Assembly: GCF_022869165.1 (NCBI RefSeq)
Contig: NZ_CP094929.1
Location: 1,798,001-1,862,000 of the forward strand
From: Sphaerochaeta associata
GTDB taxonomy: Bacteria; Spirochaetota; Spirochaetia; Sphaerochaetales; Sphaerochaetaceae
DNA: 64,000 nt
Direction of reading: 5' to 3'
Shown here: positions 52,708-61,857 of the stretch, one piece after another
Numbering within the stretch: position 1 is the stretch's first letter
Layout of the letters: each line of letters begins with the position of its first letter
Notes under the pieces: generated by a model
Database searches by the model: none
Seen by the model: the letters and a program-made list of their open reading frames with translations, nothing else
Told to the model about the DNA's origin: nothing
Translations under genes and position numbers: made by a program

Positions 52708-53611
52708 TACGAACCGCTTGCTTTGTCTTTTAGCAACCTGTCTCCTGCTTTTTTCCAGTTGCTCAGACAATCTGATTTCAAGAATTGAGTTCAACCATCC
52801 AGGTGGTTCGTTCGATCAGGCGATCAACACCTCCGAAAAAAGGGAGTCTTTCTCGTTCCTGCTGTTCAGCGACTTGCATTTTGGCAGGACCGAAAAAGGC
52901 GTATATTGGGCGTTTGACCAGTTTTTTGAATGGTTGGAGGGCTATCCCACCCAGCTTGCCTTCGGCTTGCACCTTGGTGACGGGACTGCATACTCCTTGG
53001 AGTCGGAGTATCGATTGTATGGCGAATTCCTCGATTCGCTCGAAGCGCGTGGACTTGCAACGTACGCTGTACCGGGCAATCATGATGTACGAGACAATGG
53101 GCGGGCGCTGTTCAGAGCGTACATCGACGATTTGACCACCCGCCGCTTCAGTTACAAGGGTCTGTCCTTCTATCTGCTGGACACAGGCAATGCAAGTTTG
53201 GGCAAGCTTCAACTTGATAATCTGATGCGTGCGGTACAAAGCGATCCCAATCCCAAGATTTTTTGCGGCCATGTTCCCCTCTACGGTGGACCCGATATGT
53301 TCTACTTCTCGCTCAAGGATCCCCACGAGCGGGCTCTTTTAGTAAAAACCATGGTTCAGAACAAGGTCGGCCTCTACCTTGGAGGGCATCTGCACATTAA
53401 TCACAAGCTGTATAGCTATACCGATACAAATCATGAATTCGTTTGTGAATCCTTTCATGGTCGTGACAGTCTGATCGAGAACACCCTGCCTGTCTGGTAT
53501 GTGTTCACCTACGATGCACCAAGCAACCGCATCACCATCTTCAGGTATGCTCTCAAGCGGGATGGAACAATCGGCGAACAGGTGGTGGAACGAGTCGATA
53601 TCCCGTCATAG
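52682..53611 (+). CDS. Calcineurin-like metallophosphoesterase lipoprotein
   Basis: About 309 residues. Lipoprotein signal with lipobox LFSSC. Metal motifs are in order: LFSDLHFG (motif I, D-x-H), HLGDGTAYS (motif II, GD; the usual GDN/H here is GDG), PGNHDV (motif III), IFCGHVPLYGG (motif IV) and GGHLHIN (motif V, GHxH). It is a phosphodiesterase/phosphatase acting outside the cytoplasm. AAGGAGG precedes the ATG at 52682; a GTG two codons upstream is less likely. It overlaps the barrel-like gene by 26 bp. The substrate is unknown. Confidence 0.88.
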   Translation: MASSSRRSNTNRLLCLLATCLLLFSSCSDNLISRIEFNHPGGSFDQAINTSEKRESFSFLLFSDLHFGRTEKGVYWAFDQFFEWLEGYPTQLAFGLHLGDGTAYSLESEYRLYGEFLDSLEARGLATYAVPGNHDVRDNGRALFRAYIDDLTTRRFSYKGLSFYLLDTGNASLGKLQLDNLMRAVQSDPNPKIFCGHVPLYGGPDMFYFSLKDPHERALLVKTMVQNKVGLYLGGHLHINHKLYSYTDTNHEFVCESFHGRDSLIENTLPVWYVFTYDAPSNRITIFRYALKRDGTIGEQVVERVDIPS

Positions 53612-53630
53612 CACTGCCATCTTCTCGTTT

Positions 53631-55409
53631 CTAGTGCTTGTGTAACAATCGGTCTCCGACAGCTCCGCTTGGGTGGATAATGGCAAACTGCTCCTTGGTA
53701 AAACCCGACACCTGCATGGCCGCAATCGCAAGAGCATCGAACAAGGCTATGACAGTCAAGGTACTGGTTGTTGCAAGCATGTTGAAGGTATCTGCTTCTT
53801 TCTCGATGGCAACATGCAACAGGATATCACTGCAACACCCAAGGGTGGATGCAGCATTCTCCGTTATGCCGATGATAGTCGCCTGTTTTGCCTGCAAGGA
53901 TGGGATGAGCTGTACAATCTCCTTCGTCCCTCCCCCTTTTGAGATCAAAAAGACCAAGTCCTTCTCTTGCACTGCTCCCAAGGCGCCATGGACAGCATCG
54001 GCAGGATTCAAGAACATTGCAGGAATCTCAACACAGCAGAGGCTGTGCGCCAATTTTCTGGCTGCAACCGCAGAGGTCCCCACTCCGCAGGTAAACACCC
54101 GGCCTTGATGGTTTGCAAGCATGCGGACACACGTTATGAACGCTTTTCGATCACAATAGGTTTTCAATCGCTCAATCTCATGGAGTGCAGTCTCCCAAAC
54201 GTGGGATGCAATTGCTGAAATCTGATCATCGTCATACGCATTACGTTCCACATCCTGCATGTCCTGTTTCCACGTTAGCACCTGCGAGGAATCTAGAGGC
54301 GTAAAGCTCAACCTCAAGCGAATGGACTCACCCGGTTGAAGATGCTCTTGCACGACAGCGGGATCGACACGCCGGCCATGGTCAAGATCGCTTGCCCCGA
54401 TTTCAGGTCCCACGCCATCCCAAGGCTTGGGAATGAGAATGTTCTCGCGATCGTCTGCAGAGCGGAATTCCTTGCTTTGCGCTCCCCCGCAGGAGTTCCA
54501 CACCATGGTATAGGGAGCGTGAGGGAATCGCATGCCGATGCCGGACCCATCCGGGTACAAAAGCAGGCCCTGCACCAGATTCTTCTCAGCCTTCAGTTGC
54601 GTATGGACATAGCCCCGTTCTTCACGTTCTGTGATGTTTCGAGCACGTTTCCAGATGTGATGGTCACTGGGGACAGGGCGTCCAAAACGCTCCTCAATAT
54701 GACCTGAAGGTATGATATACGAACACCCATCCTTCGGCCTCAGCTGTACATGGTAACCCCAATCAGCAAAGGCGGAACGCGATGAGACATTTACTATGTG
54801 GTCATCGATAACCAGTTCGTTGGTATCCGATCGAAGTTCAATGGTTTTCGTCACCTGCCATAAGGGTGTCTGCCCCTGCTGTGGAAGCAGAGCAATTGGG
54901 TCATACACCTTCATCACACCGCATATGTGCAGTGTAGTATCAGAACCTGGAGTAATTTTGATATCGAGCGCAGGAATGGAAGAGATATTGCCGTGCAAGA
55001 CATGGAGAACACCTTCACTGTCTCGATAGTTCATTCCCCACGTATCGAGACCCAACATCTCAATGCCGCCCATGAATTGCGAAATCCAAGCTGTACCTTC
55101 CGTCTTTTCCCCATTGATCAGCAGCCCTTGGGACAAATCGAGCTGTTCAGGACTGCAAAGAGTTTCTACAGGTGGTTCCCAAAAAAGAGGGGTCTGATCA
55201 ATCGAACATTCCAGCACCGAAAGGCCTTTTGTGGGCAGAAGCGTAATGGAAAACTGCTTGTACCAGATACGCAAGCGTTTCACGGAAACGTCATCGCCTC
55301 CATGATGATACCATTGTGCCAGACCATCAGGAAACTCAAACTGAAGATCGTCTCTTCTTCCCTCGTTCCAATTCGGTATATCGACACACCAAGTGGTAGA
55401 ACGCTGCAT
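53631..55409 (-). CDS. Fusion of DUF4432 (aldose-epimerase-like) and SIS sugar-phosphate isomerase domains
   Basis: About 592 residues. Residues about 1-395 form a galactose-mutarotase-like beta-sandwich of the DUF4432 type (FMGGIEMLGL, LHGNISSIPA, SSRSAFADWGYHVQLRP, GMRFPHAPYTMVWN). Residues about 400-592 form a KdsD/GutQ-like SIS domain without CBS repeats: TCGVGTSAVAARKLA, NPADAVHGALG, ISKGGGTKEIVQLIP, MLATTSTLTVIALFDALA, IIHPSGAVGDRLL. Candidate active residues of D-arabinose-5-phosphate isomerases (His in VHGALG, Glu in TKEIV, His in HPSG) are present. AGGAG is 7 nt before the ATG at 55409. It is the last gene of the five-gene operon. It may couple epimerisation of a sugar to aldose-ketose isomerisation of its phosphate; the substrate is unknown. 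Confidence 0.85.
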   Translation of the reverse strand: MQRSTTWCVDIPNWNEGRRDDLQFEFPDGLAQWYHHGGDDVSVKRLRIWYKQFSITLLPTKGLSVLECSIDQTPLFWEPPVETLCSPEQLDLSQGLLINGEKTEGTAWISQFMGGIEMLGLDTWGMNYRDSEGVLHVLHGNISSIPALDIKITPGSDTTLHICGVMKVYDPIALLPQQGQTPLWQVTKTIELRSDTNELVIDDHIVNVSSRSAFADWGYHVQLRPKDGCSYIIPSGHIEERFGRPVPSDHHIWKRARNITEREERGYVHTQLKAEKNLVQGLLLYPDGSGIGMRFPHAPYTMVWNSCGGAQSKEFRSADDRENILIPKPWDGVGPEIGASDLDHGRRVDPAVVQEHLQPGESIRLRLSFTPLDSSQVLTWKQDMQDVERNAYDDDQISAIASHVWETALHEIERLKTYCDRKAFITCVRMLANHQGRVFTCGVGTSAVAARKLAHSLCCVEIPAMFLNPADAVHGALGAVQEKDLVFLISKGGGTKEIVQLIPSLQAKQATIIGITENAASTLGCCSDILLHVAIEKEADTFNMLATTSTLTVIALFDALAIAAMQVSGFTKEQFAIIHPSGAVGDRLLHKH

Positions 55410-55419
55410 GCTCACACTC

Positions 55420-56292
55420 CTATAGTTTGTTGATTGCTATCGTTTCATTCGCCACTCTCAAGGTCTCTGCAAAGGAGCCTTTGGCATGGAGCATGAAATT
55501 GATATAGAGGCTTTCGATGATGCAGAGTGCTGTTATACGCTTGGACATTATTTCGCCCGTGATATTTTTGGAAAAGACAGCTGTCTGCAGGATAATGTCG
55601 CTTTTTTTACTAAGCGGGCTCACTGGAAAATTCGTCAGGAGAATGACCGTGGCACCACGGTCTTTGGCCACCTTCACAACATCCATGATCTGCCTGCTTC
55701 GCCCTGAATGACTGATGGCGACCACTGTGTCATGTTTCTGCAGCTGGCTGGCTAAAATCAGCTGTGTGTCAGGGTCGGCGGAATGCAGGGACATCACCCC
55801 GATACGCAAGAACCTGAGATGGGCCTCCATTGCAACAGCACCTGCATCACCCAGCCCGCAAAACAGAATCCTTTGTGACCCTATTAAACTTTGCAATGCA
55901 CGTGTATACGAGTCATGGTCCAACATATTTAGTGTGTCTACAAGGCCTTGCACCGATGCCTCAAAAACTTTGCGCATCACATCAAGAGGTGCATCATTGT
56001 CCAAAATATTTCCATATTCGTGAATTTCCGAAGAGTTCTCATAGGCGGCGAAATCACGCTTCAGTTCTGGAAACCCTTCATAGCCGAGTTTTTTGGAGAG
56101 ACGCACAACGGTTGCTTCGCTGCAACCTGCTTCCAAGGCAAACTCTTGGATGCTCAGTCTGTTTACGCCCTTTGCATGATTGATCAAATAATCGGCAGCT
56201 TTCTTTTCCGCCTTTTTCAAGGTGGTGTACATAGCCTGCATCTGCAGCGCACAAGAGTGCGGCATATGTTCCAATTGCATTTCCATCGACAT
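55420..56292 (-). CDS. RpiR/MurR-family transcriptional regulator
   Basis: About 290 residues. The N-terminal HTH_6 (about 20-90) has LSIQEFALEAGCSEATVVRLSKKLGYEGFPELK and the C-terminal SIS domain (about 130-265) senses sugar phosphates, with ILFCGLGDAGAVAMEA and VAISHSGRSRQIMDVV. The ATG overlaps the kinase stop codon by one base (TGATG), with GGGAGGGG upstream. It is the fourth gene of the operon and almost certainly controls it and perhaps the divergent isomerase gene. Confidence 0.92.
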   Translation of the reverse strand: MSMEMQLEHMPHSCALQMQAMYTTLKKAEKKAADYLINHAKGVNRLSIQEFALEAGCSEATVVRLSKKLGYEGFPELKRDFAAYENSSEIHEYGNILDNDAPLDVMRKVFEASVQGLVDTLNMLDHDSYTRALQSLIGSQRILFCGLGDAGAVAMEAHLRFLRIGVMSLHSADPDTQLILASQLQKHDTVVAISHSGRSRQIMDVVKVAKDRGATVILLTNFPVSPLSKKSDIILQTAVFSKNITGEIMSKRITALCIIESLYINFMLHAKGSFAETLRVANETIAINKL

Positions 56293-57794
56293 CACTTCCC
56301 CTCCCTGAGCTTTCGCAGCGCAGGATAAATCTCTTTATAGTGTGCCAGCAAATCGCCATAAAGTCTCGTCATATCTGATTGAGGCTCATATTCTTTGTGA
56401 AATCCAACCATATGGTCGGCACCCTCACGGGCATCTTTCCACACTCCTACCGCCGATCCTGCAAGGATTGCAGCACCCAAGGAAGCAGATTCACTGCAAA
56501 CAGGAACCCTCACCGGTCGGTTGAGGATATTCGCCTTTATCTGCACCCATTCAGATGATTTCGCTCCCCCTCCGACCGCAGACAGCGTTTGGATGGAGAT
56601 TCCCGACTTCGCGAACGCTTCAAGATTCAACGCTAATTCATACGTCTGGGACTCCAGCAGTGCCCGATAGAGTTCAGGTATTCCCGTCGATAGGCTCAAT
56701 CCAAGAATTGCACCGGTAGCATCCATATCACAATACGGTGTTCCACTTCCGTTGAAATGCGGAAGAATGAATAGTTCTTGGGGACTTGGAGCCATGATTG
56801 AATCCAAGTATTGATAGATACCAAGACCCATCCGCTGGGCTTGCTGTATTTCCTTTGCGCAAAAGGTGTCCTTGAACCACCGCAGAAGAATGCCCCCTAC
56901 ATGATTCAAACTGAATGTAAAATAGGTATTCCTCAATACATGCCGATAACAAGGAAAGCAACTATCAAACATGCCGTCATTGGTAAGAATGGCCGGTAAA
57001 CACGTTGAAATCACCTCGGCAGTTCCTGTAGAAACCACCCCCAAGGAAGGCTCGACCACTCCGGCTCCCAGGGCGGCACAGCACTGGTCGTGCCCCCCTG
57101 TACAGACCAGAGGCCGTCCTTGCAGTCCTGCTTCTCTGACAATATCGGAAGAGAGTTGACCGATTACAGTTCCCGACTCTTGGATAGTTCCTAGTTGGGA
57201 CTTCGAAATTCCCGCAAAATCGAGTAGTTGTTCATCCCACTGTTGGGTGTGCAGGTCGAAAGCCATGGTCCGACTTGCCATCGTAGCGTCCAATACGCAC
57301 TCACCACAGAGTTTCATTGCGATGAACTCTGCGTAAGTTACGAATTTATAGGTTTTTTCAAAAACTTCAGGATATGCCTCTCGTACATACCGAATTTTTG
57401 TGATGCTGTTCATCGCATGAGATCGCATTCCCGTTCGTTCATAGAGATTTCGTTCACCAAAAGCATCAGCAAACGCAAGTGCGGAAGGAGCACTGCGGTA
57501 ATCCATACCCAAGAGTGTCGGGCGTAGTGGATTACCATGCCGATCGATGCAGATGATTGCATCACCTTGGACCGAGAGTCCGATAGCCTCCACCGATTTA
57601 ACACCGCCGGATGCAATTGCCCGCAGTAAAACCATTCGTGACCGTTTCCATACATCCAGGGCATCCTGTTCGGCTTTTCCATCACTTGCAGATACAATCG
57701 CATACTCCTCATACGCAGATGACAACACGGTTGCACAGTCATCGAACACCACCGCCTTTACCCCTGTCGTACCGATATCCAAACCTATCAGCAT
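56292..57794 (-). CDS. FGGY-family carbohydrate kinase (xylulokinase-like)
   Basis: About 500 residues. FGGY_N begins MLIGLDIGTTGVKAVVFDD, with the phosphate-loop DIGTTG and substrate residues in GMDYRSAPSA (about 105). FGGY_C has CTGGHDQCCAALGAG, STGTAEVI and AVGGGAKSSEWVQIKANIL. The overall form is that of xylulose/ribulose/glycerol-type kinases. The ATG at 57794 has AAAGGAG 5 nt upstream; an in-frame extension to 57869 lies within the neighbouring gene. It phosphorylates a ketose or polyol made by the dehydrogenases of the operon. The exact sugar is not predictable. Confidence 0.92.
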   Translation of the reverse strand: MLIGLDIGTTGVKAVVFDDCATVLSSAYEEYAIVSASDGKAEQDALDVWKRSRMVLLRAIASGGVKSVEAIGLSVQGDAIICIDRHGNPLRPTLLGMDYRSAPSALAFADAFGERNLYERTGMRSHAMNSITKIRYVREAYPEVFEKTYKFVTYAEFIAMKLCGECVLDATMASRTMAFDLHTQQWDEQLLDFAGISKSQLGTIQESGTVIGQLSSDIVREAGLQGRPLVCTGGHDQCCAALGAGVVEPSLGVVSTGTAEVISTCLPAILTNDGMFDSCFPCYRHVLRNTYFTFSLNHVGGILLRWFKDTFCAKEIQQAQRMGLGIYQYLDSIMAPSPQELFILPHFNGSGTPYCDMDATGAILGLSLSTGIPELYRALLESQTYELALNLEAFAKSGISIQTLSAVGGGAKSSEWVQIKANILNRPVRVPVCSESASLGAAILAGSAVGVWKDAREGADHMVGFHKEYEPQSDMTRLYGDLLAHYKEIYPALRKLREGK

Positions 57795-57804
57795 GAGTGC
57801 TCCT

Positions 57805-59091
57805 TTAGCCCAATCTACTATCTTGGAGATTCCGCAAATACACATGCATCCCTTGGGGAATCGATGCAACCATATCGTACGTTATCGGTGTATCGAGGGG
57901 GACGTCCTGTTTCAATGTACACCCTTTCGCCAATCCAAGCGGCAGCAATCGTTCAGATTTGGCTACAGTGTACTGTTCAATACTTCCACGGTAGCAATAC
58001 CCGCCGATACCATCGAGGACTTCTCCCGCCTTCAAATTTCGTTTGGCAATTGTAATGCATTCGCTGGTCAGCTGGCTTTTCGGATGGCCGCTGCTTTCAT
58101 GGTAGAGAACACATTGGGCTATGGTGAGCGGTACTTCGATTGAACACAGGTGATAGGGTCGATACAATGTGTAATACGGTCCTTCTCCCATATCACGTTG
58201 CACCAAGCCTTCACGAATGCGGGCATTATCCGTGGTGATCACCAAAAATACGCCTGGATGAACACCGATGGCAAAGTCCACAACACCTTTCTTGTTCAGA
58301 ATCCCTCCATCCTCTTGTGGGATGAATACATGTTTCAACTGCTCCACGGTTGCTTGTGCTGCATGCATACCCCGTACATCACAAACCAAGGAGGTGGCAT
58401 TACTCACTGCAGCCATTTCCACTGCTGTTTTTGAACCATCTACAAATTCACACAGCATATGGGGATTCATGTTCCGTTTTTCCGCTTTCTCTCGCTCGAT
58501 GTCGGGATTGGAATAGATGTTCAGTGGATTGTTTTTTCCTTTACCCGCTGCCACCACCTCGAAGCCAAGCGCCGTTGCAAACCGATAGAGCTCGATAATC
58601 GCCGCCGGTTCATCCCCGGCTGCCAGGCTGTACACAACTCCGGCATCCTCGGCCAACTGCCGAAGAATCGGGCCGATCGTAACGTCACACTCAACATTCA
58701 TCATAATGACATGCTTCTTGTGATGAAACGCATCCATGCTGATGGTTGCACCCATTTCTGTAGACCCGGTTGCATCGACTATCGCATCGATGAAACGGTT
58801 TCTTGTAGCAAGCCGATAGTCGTTCGTTGCCACGGCATGCCCTGCTTTCACCGCTTCTTCTGCCTGTTTCACACTGGTACAGGTATCAACAACAGGTTTC
58901 TTTTTCATTGATTCGAAGCCTTGAATGGCTTTTTGTGCGGTAAGATCAACCGCAACACCTACCACCATACCTTGCATTTCACCAATCTGTGTTATGATTT
59001 CGGTTCCCATTTGACCTGCGCCGATAATGCCGACCCGGATTGGATTCCCTGTGTGCTCTCGTTCAAGCAATTTCTGATCATATTGATGCAT
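57805..59091 (-). CDS. Homoserine-dehydrogenase-like oxidoreductase with SAF domain (COG4091)
   Basis: 428 residues. An N-terminal Rossmann domain (IRVGIIGAGQMGTEI) and a homoserine-dehydrogenase-like mid-domain lead to a C-terminal SAF domain (about 345-420; ITIAKRNLKAGEVLDGIGGYC). This layout is the COG4091 family, often called predicted homoserine dehydrogenase but found in many sugar catabolic operons. It is second in the operon, after the MDR dehydrogenase and 10 bp before the kinase. It probably oxidises or reduces an intermediate of the same pathway; the reaction is not known. Confidence 0.88.
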   Translation of the reverse strand: MHQYDQKLLEREHTGNPIRVGIIGAGQMGTEIITQIGEMQGMVVGVAVDLTAQKAIQGFESMKKKPVVDTCTSVKQAEEAVKAGHAVATNDYRLATRNRFIDAIVDATGSTEMGATISMDAFHHKKHVIMMNVECDVTIGPILRQLAEDAGVVYSLAAGDEPAAIIELYRFATALGFEVVAAGKGKNNPLNIYSNPDIEREKAEKRNMNPHMLCEFVDGSKTAVEMAAVSNATSLVCDVRGMHAAQATVEQLKHVFIPQEDGGILNKKGVVDFAIGVHPGVFLVITTDNARIREGLVQRDMGEGPYYTLYRPYHLCSIEVPLTIAQCVLYHESSGHPKSQLTSECITIAKRNLKAGEVLDGIGGYCYRGSIEQYTVAKSERLLPLGLAKGCTLKQDVPLDTPITYDMVASIPQGMHVYLRNLQDSRLG

Positions 59092-59115
59092 ATACGTGTA
59101 TCTCCCTGTGTGTCC

Positions 59116-60147
59116 TTACGGCTTTACCAGTACCTTCAATGCTTCTCTTCGTTGTGCCGCCATAAACCCTTCCACGATGTCATCCAAGCCAACCGTTTTG
59201 GTAAAATACAAATCAGGATGCAGGGTTCCCTTCTGCAGTGCCTGCAAGGCAGCCACGTGGTGTCTTTTCTGATACGAAAATGTTCCAATAACTTCTAGTT
59301 CATTATAATGTATTGTATTGCTATTCAATCTCGTCCAGGGCTCTTGTTTAGGCACCCCACCAAACAGTACGATTTTCCCCCGTTTACGAACCGCATCGAC
59401 GGCAATTTGCTGACTCGCAGTTGAGGCATTCGCACAGATGGCATAATCTACACCTCTGTTGTCTGTCAGCTGTTTGCAAACGGACACAATATCGTCCTTC
59501 TCATAGTTGAGCAGACAATCAGGGCCGAATGCCGAGGCGGCTTCCAAACGGGAACGCCCGGCGATAATAATGGTCTTTGCCCCGAGTGACTTGGCGATTT
59601 CGCTATGCAGACATCCGATAGGTCCGTCTCCAAGAATAAGTATGGATTGCCCTTTGGCAAGACCGATACGTTCTTGCGCTGCGATGACGGACGATGCCGG
59701 TTCTGAAAGACAGGCATCGGTAAGGCTTACCCCTTCGGGGATATGATGGACAAATCCATGATCGAGTACTTCCTGGGGAAGGTGTACATACTCGGCGAAA
59801 CCTCCAGGCCAATGAGTTCCGATCATCCTGTGATTCTCACAGAGATTGATCAGATCATGCGTACAGTACCAGCATGTACCACAGCTCACATCGGGGGCGA
59901 CTGCTACACAATCGGAAAGGGTAAACCTTGTAACATTGGCTCCTTTTTCCACTACAATCCCGGAAAACTCATGTCCCATGACTTGGCTGGTAATGCCATA
60001 GCGCAATCCGGTGAAGAAGTTTCTGATGTCTCCACCGCAAATACCGCAGGCATGTACCTTGACGATGATATCGTCGGGTCCACATGCCGGCAAGGGTCTT
60101 TGAATGACATGTATTGTTTCTGGTTTCTCAAATACAGCGACTTTCAT
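59116..60147 (-). CDS. Zinc-dependent alcohol/polyol dehydrogenase (MDR family)
   Basis: 343 residues. The catalytic zinc region has ACGICGGDIRNF and GHEFSGIVVEKG. The structural zinc cysteines are in CGTCWYCTHDLINLCEN. A Rossmann motif ILGDGPIGCLHSEIAK binds NAD(P). It is the sorbitol/threonine dehydrogenase type. First gene of the operon, with AAGGAG before the ATG, and divergent from the isomerase at 60365 across an AT-rich gap. It is similar in layout to the truncated dehydrogenase at the right edge of the window. Confidence 0.92.
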   Translation of the reverse strand: MKVAVFEKPETIHVIQRPLPACGPDDIIVKVHACGICGGDIRNFFTGLRYGITSQVMGHEFSGIVVEKGANVTRFTLSDCVAVAPDVSCGTCWYCTHDLINLCENHRMIGTHWPGGFAEYVHLPQEVLDHGFVHHIPEGVSLTDACLSEPASSVIAAQERIGLAKGQSILILGDGPIGCLHSEIAKSLGAKTIIIAGRSRLEAASAFGPDCLLNYEKDDIVSVCKQLTDNRGVDYAICANASTASQQIAVDAVRKRGKIVLFGGVPKQEPWTRLNSNTIHYNELEVIGTFSYQKRHHVAALQALQKGTLHPDLYFTKTVGLDDIVEGFMAAQRREALKVLVKP

Positions 60148-60364
60148 AGCAGCTCCTTCTTCCCTGATAAAAGCCTACTCCGGTTATGCTGATTATGCAA
60201 GTTTTATTTCATTATTCTTATCTTCTATTGAAATTTTATTTGATTTTTATACCTATTTAATGTTTTTTACTGGCATATATTTCATATTTAATATTTTTTA
60301 GTGGAATTTTTGTTGCATATATCCGATTCCATGATAGACTTTCCTTACGTTAGGAGGGTCTTCA
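60148..60364. promoter_or_regulatory. AT-rich divergent promoter region of the sugar genes
   Basis: 217 bp with no gene. For the plus strand, TTGCAT (60313-60318), 16 bp, TAGACT (60335-60340), then TAGGAGGG before the ATG. A widely spaced inverted repeat ATTTCA (60206-60211) / TGAAAT (60229-60234) and an AT-rich core around 60230-60300 may hold RpiR sites. No exact operator could be fixed. Confidence 0.45.
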
Positions 60365-61786
60365 ATGAAAGACGGAACATTGTGCTTTGCGGTAATCGTC
60401 GGTACCAGGGGTTTCTTTAATACCGATTTGGCCGTTCATGGAAAGAAACATATCCTGAGGACACTTGAAAGCATGGGATTTGCCACCTGCATCATGCCTG
60501 AGGATGCAACACCGACCGGCTGTGTTGAGACGACCGAGGATGGGATTGCCTGTGCAAACCATTTTCTCAAGCATGCAAAGGAAATTGACGGAATCATTGT
60601 GACACTCCCGAATTTCGGGCTTGAGCTTGGCATCGTGGCAGCTATCAATGAATCAAAGTTGGGCGTTCCGGTGCTGCTGCATGCCGAGGATGATGAATTG
60701 GACAAGGTTGACGTCGCTCACCGCAGGGATGCCTTCTGCGGCAAGCTCTCGGTTGCCAATAATTTAGTGCAATATGGTATACCGTTTACCAATACCACCT
60801 TGCATACATGCAACGTGGAGTCGGAAAGCTTCAAGCTTGATATATTAAAATTTGCCGGGGTCTGTCGCGTCGTACGTGGATTGAATACGGCGAGAATCGG
60901 AGCCATTGGTGCACGTCCTGCAGATTTCCAGACCATGCGTGTCAGCGAGAAATTGTTGCAGCGCTCGGGTGTTACCGTAGTAACGGTCGATCATAGCGAA
61001 ATTCTGTTCGACGCCCTGCGGTTAGCCGATGATGATCCCAAGGTTGTTGAGAAACTTGCTGAAATCAGAGCATACGGAACCATTCCCTCCTCTGTTCCTG
61101 ACAAGAACATCGTAAAGCAGGCCAAATACAGTGTAGTCGTCGAAACATGGATTCGTGATAATCGTATCGATGCGGCTGCAATCCAGTGTTGGACGTCCAT
61201 TCAGAAGAATTATGGCTGTGCGACGTGTCTTACCATGAGCATGCTTGGTGAATCCAAAGTCCCCTGTGCCTGTGAAGTCGATGTAGCCGGTGCTTTGAGC
61301 ATGCTTGCCCTGACCCTGGCATCAGAGAACTCCTCCGCCCTGTTGGACTGGAACAACAACTATGGGGATGATCGCAACAAGTGCATCAATACCCACTGTT
61401 CCAACTACCCGAAGAGTTTTTTCGGCACCGATGACATTGAGATTTCCGAACTCGATGTCCTGGGAACCTCGTTGGGCAAGGATAATTGCTTCGGAGCGGT
61501 GAAAGGCAAGGTAAGAAAAGGTGCGATGACCTATCTCAGAGTTTCAACCGATGACTTTACCGGTCAAATCCGCGCATATCTGGGCGAAGGTGACTTCACC
61601 GATGATCCATGCGCGATGTCAGGTGGTATTGCCGTGTGTGCCATCGACAACCTGCAATCGCTTATGAATCATATTGTAATGAATGGTTATGAGCACCATG
61701 TCGCCATGGTACGGTCACATGTTGCCGATATTCTGGAGGAGGCACTATGCAAATACTTTGGATGGAAGGTCTATCGGCATCGATAG
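60365..61786 (+). CDS. L-fucose/L-arabinose isomerase family protein
   Basis: 473 residues. It belongs to the FucI/AraA-like ketol-isomerase group: an N-terminal Rossmann-like domain (IIVTLPNFGLELGI) and a C-terminal domain (VPCACEVDVAGALSMLAL, DWNNNYGDDRNKCINTHCSN, YLRVSTDDFTG), with His and acidic residues expected to bind the metal. It interconverts an aldose and a ketose; the substrate is not known. It is transcribed alone, divergently from the dehydrogenase operon, and ends at a strong terminator. Confidence 0.85.
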   Translation: MKDGTLCFAVIVGTRGFFNTDLAVHGKKHILRTLESMGFATCIMPEDATPTGCVETTEDGIACANHFLKHAKEIDGIIVTLPNFGLELGIVAAINESKLGVPVLLHAEDDELDKVDVAHRRDAFCGKLSVANNLVQYGIPFTNTTLHTCNVESESFKLDILKFAGVCRVVRGLNTARIGAIGARPADFQTMRVSEKLLQRSGVTVVTVDHSEILFDALRLADDDPKVVEKLAEIRAYGTIPSSVPDKNIVKQAKYSVVVETWIRDNRIDAAAIQCWTSIQKNYGCATCLTMSMLGESKVPCACEVDVAGALSMLALTLASENSSALLDWNNNYGDDRNKCINTHCSNYPKSFFGTDDIEISELDVLGTSLGKDNCFGAVKGKVRKGAMTYLRVSTDDFTGQIRAYLGEGDFTDDPCAMSGGIAVCAIDNLQSLMNHIVMNGYEHHVAMVRSHVADILEEALCKYFGWKVYRHR

Positions 61787-61801
61787 TACGTGTATAAGAG
61801 A

Positions 61802-61835
61802 AAGCTGCTTCAGTACTTCCTGAAGCAGCTTTTTT
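61802..61835. terminator. Strong bidirectional terminator
   Basis: AAGCTGCTTCAG, 6-nt loop, CTGAAGCAGCTT, then a T-run on the plus strand. It lies 15 bp after the isomerase stop and 22 bp beyond the convergent stop at 61858. Confidence 0.88.
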
Positions 61836-61857
61836 GTATCAGTAGTTTGCCTGCGTA

